A DNA stretch of 64,000 nucleotides, taken from assembly GCF_009910675.1 (NCBI RefSeq), contig NZ_RSEJ01000004.1, positions 1-64,000 of the forward strand, read 5' to 3'. Source of the DNA: Photobacterium alginatilyticum. Its GTDB lineage: Bacteria; Pseudomonadota; Gammaproteobacteria; Enterobacterales; Vibrionaceae. Every line of letters begins with the position of its first letter. The stretch's first letter is position 1. Below the pieces are notes generated by a model that ran no database searches, was not told where the DNA came from, and saw only the letters and a program-made list of their open reading frames with translations. Shown here one piece after another: positions 62,519-64,000 of the stretch. The translations under genes and the position numbers were made by a program.

Positions 62519-63874
62519 ATGGCTGAATCAATAGAGAAGAATACAAGTATTCAGGTGATTGGCGATCCGGTAGCGGAACTGCCAACGAATGTTGATCGGG
62601 TAGATGAGTGGAATATTGATATATATCCTTCTGTGCTGGTGAATGTCGAGCCTGCTCGCCAAGATGAGATCCTGCTTAAAATACGTAGTGATGAGGTGCG
62701 TCGTCTGCAACCGGTCTTTTGCGTTTCGCGGAGTAAAATGTCGGACGTATTATCAGACGGGTATCTGGAACAAATGCGGCACAGGATCCCGTCAATTATT
62801 GAAAAACTCTTGTTATTGCACAAGACTCCTCACCCCGAGCCTCTGGATTTGCTGGCCTGGTATTGCTGGCCGCGTTCTCATTTTCACCTTACACCCGTGT
62901 GGTCTGCTATTTATCAAAAAGGTTATCGCTATCCGTTATTGGACTGTCTGGTCGGAATTGAGTCAAACCTTGCTCTGATGAGGGCAGTGGAGCACCATTT
63001 GCTGCTACCCGGTAAACTCATCGACAGAATTCGTCTTTGTAGAAACTGCCAGAGTGGTCGTTTGAACTATGTTGATGTTTGTCCTGAATGTAATAGCATC
63101 GATATCCACCTCAAACCTGGGGTGCATTGCTTTGTATGTGGTTACGTCGATGATCAAGACGTGTTTATCCAGTCGGGAGTGATGCAATGTCCTAAGTGCT
63201 CGACTAAGCTCCGGCATATTGGTGTTGACTATGACCGCCCCTTGGAGCGTTATAGCTGTTATTCCTGCTATATCCGCTTTATTGAGGCTGTCGTCAAAGT
63301 TCGTTGCCACGATTGCGGAGAAGTACAGTCGCCTGATGATCTTACGGTCTCGCCTATTAGCGAGTTTCAGGTCGGTAAACTGGCACGTCAAATTGCCCTT
63401 GAAGGTTCGCATCTGCTCCACCTTCCTCTGGCCTGGGGGGCCCCTATTACGGTTGACCATTTACCCTGGCTCTTACAGTGGACCAGCTCGAACCAGAACC
63501 GATACGGCGGTGATAATACGGTGATGCTGATTTGGCTCTCGAATTTATCAGAGGTAAAAATCGATCTCGGCCTGTTGCGGGTTCAGGAGCGTCTCAAGGA
63601 GCTGGTCAAACGCATGCAGGGAATTTTTAGGGAAACTGATGTGGTGTGTCAGTATTCTGATGACATCTTAATTTTACTGTTACCGCACACCAGTGAGCAT
63701 GTCTGGGAAGCGCTTAGAGACAGGATTGGCAGTTTAAGTGAAGTCGAAGGCCTCGATAAGCTAGAGGTGGTTGTACAGGTGCAGGCATTGCCTGTGCCGG
63801 AAGGAATAAAAGCGGAAGACTGGTTGAAGGAATGGATATCAGCCGTGACTCACTATGACGGTGATGTCTTATGA
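62519..63874 (+). CDS. TackOD1-like multi-zinc-ribbon protein with degenerate GGDEF-like tail
   Basis: I start at ATG 62519 (451 residues; MAESIEKNTSIQVIGDPVAE); an earlier TTG at 62486 is less likely. Six CxxC motifs lie at residues 174-177, 188-191, 204-207, 224-227, 247-250 and 263-266, a set of zinc ribbons like the TackOD1 output domain. From about 325 to 450 the order RETDVVCQYSDDILILLLPHT mirrors a GGDEF cyclase, but the active-site GGDEF is replaced by YSDDI, so catalysis is lost. It is co-transcribed with and overlaps the next gene (ATGA). Confidence 0.65.
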   Translation: MAESIEKNTSIQVIGDPVAELPTNVDRVDEWNIDIYPSVLVNVEPARQDEILLKIRSDEVRRLQPVFCVSRSKMSDVLSDGYLEQMRHRIPSIIEKLLLLHKTPHPEPLDLLAWYCWPRSHFHLTPVWSAIYQKGYRYPLLDCLVGIESNLALMRAVEHHLLLPGKLIDRIRLCRNCQSGRLNYVDVCPECNSIDIHLKPGVHCFVCGYVDDQDVFIQSGVMQCPKCSTKLRHIGVDYDRPLERYSCYSCYIRFIEAVVKVRCHDCGEVQSPDDLTVSPISEFQVGKLARQIALEGSHLLHLPLAWGAPITVDHLPWLLQWTSSNQNRYGGDNTVMLIWLSNLSEVKIDLGLLRVQERLKELVKRMQGIFRETDVVCQYSDDILILLLPHTSEHVWEALRDRIGSLSEVEGLDKLEVVVQVQALPVPEGIKAEDWLKEWISAVTHYDGDVL

Positions 63875-64000
63875 ATGAATGGTGGTTTACCGTCCGCTAC
63901 ATCCTGACTGATTTTGCCGGAAATATTGCCAATACGCCATTGGTGATGGCGATGCTGCTGCCGATGTTGCTGGCATTCGAGGTGCCTTTGATGATCCTGA
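63871..64000 (+). CDS. Membrane protein, N-terminal fragment (cut by the window edge)
   Basis: The first 43 codons are present, beginning MNEWWFTVRYILTDFAG, then a strongly hydrophobic segment (TPLVMAMLLPMLLAFEVPL). The ATG overlaps the stop of the multi-CxxC gene (ATGA), implying one translationally coupled operon. The short, aromatic start followed by a membrane segment fits the beginning of a family-2 glycosyltransferase or polysaccharide-synthesis protein, but the conserved core is not in the window, so this is a guess. Confidence 0.5.
   Translation, partial: MNEWWFTVRYILTDFAGNIANTPLVMAMLLPMLLAFEVPLMIL

Noticed and set aside
1-64000. tRNA, rRNA or CRISPR arrays
   Set aside because: No cloverleaf, ribosomal stretch or regularly spaced repeat was recognised on either strand.

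Overview
The window looks like chromosomal DNA of a marine gammaproteobacterium, most probably a member of the Vibrionaceae (Photobacterium/Vibrio-like). The reasons are the gene families present (FabY-type ketoacyl synthase, NhaD antiporter, YibL, SgrR, YfcC carrier, a TackOD1-type gene), the closeness of aroG and yibL to enterobacterial counterparts, moderate GC with AT-rich intergenic DNA, and a candidate TyrR box, Fur box and CRP sites of enterobacterial type. The genus is inference. No rRNA, tRNA, CRISPR array, prophage or intact insertion sequence was seen.

Layout. 1-1.2 kb is a small accessory patch: the end of a decayed IS4-like transposase, then a DUF1778/GNAT toxin-antitoxin pair with its own promoter and operator. 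1.3-5.4 kb holds a secreted unknown, a metallo-beta-lactamase-fold enzyme, a zinc alcohol dehydrogenase and a cupin, with about 700 bp of gene-free AT-rich DNA. 5.7-8.6 kb is a three-gene HlyD/ATPase/permease exporter operon. It is followed by a structured intergenic region and an SgrR-type regulator. 10.7-14.2 kb (minus strand) has a DD-carboxypeptidase and an orphan pair of peptide-type ABC ATPases behind a good Fur box. 14.5-25 kb holds nhaD, an outer-membrane protein, threonine aldolase, a LysR regulator, an AAA ATPase, a chemoreceptor and a GlxA-like AraC regulator. 25.4-28.2 kb has fabY and a PfkB kinase, each with its own strong terminator. 28.3-32.2 kb (minus) has rhlE and a hybrid histidine kinase with a haem-c motif.

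32.5-40 kb holds a 51-residue zinc-ribbon gene, yibL, an NTP pyrophosphohydrolase, a MATE pump, hydrolases, a YgiW-like protein and a CPBP protease. 40.1-42.8 kb is a cobU-cobC-cobQ cobamide operon. 42.9-46.2 kb (minus) is a complete polar amino-acid ABC importer. 46.6 kb is aroG behind a TyrR box. 48.3-49.8 kb is an ArsR regulator and an Acr3 arsenite exporter with two copies of the same operator and a terminator between them. 50.2-58.7 kb holds an oxidoreductase/LysR pair, two lipoprotein genes that overlap tail to tail, a crotonase, a rhomboid protease, a DJ-1 protein and a YfcC carrier. 59-62.2 kb holds a UshA-like nucleotidase, a monooxygenase-fold protein and an outer-membrane protein. 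The right edge has a protein with six CxxC motifs (TackOD1-like) and a degenerate GGDEF-like tail, overlapping a membrane-protein gene cut by the window end.

Most of the window is ordinary core genome. The best candidates for something new are the structured DNA upstream of sgrR (a possible SgrS-like RNA), the TackOD1/GGDEF-like gene with its truncated membrane partner, the Fur-boxed orphan ABC ATPases, the twin-operator ars locus, and the zinc-ribbon microprotein under a palindrome plus CRP-like site.
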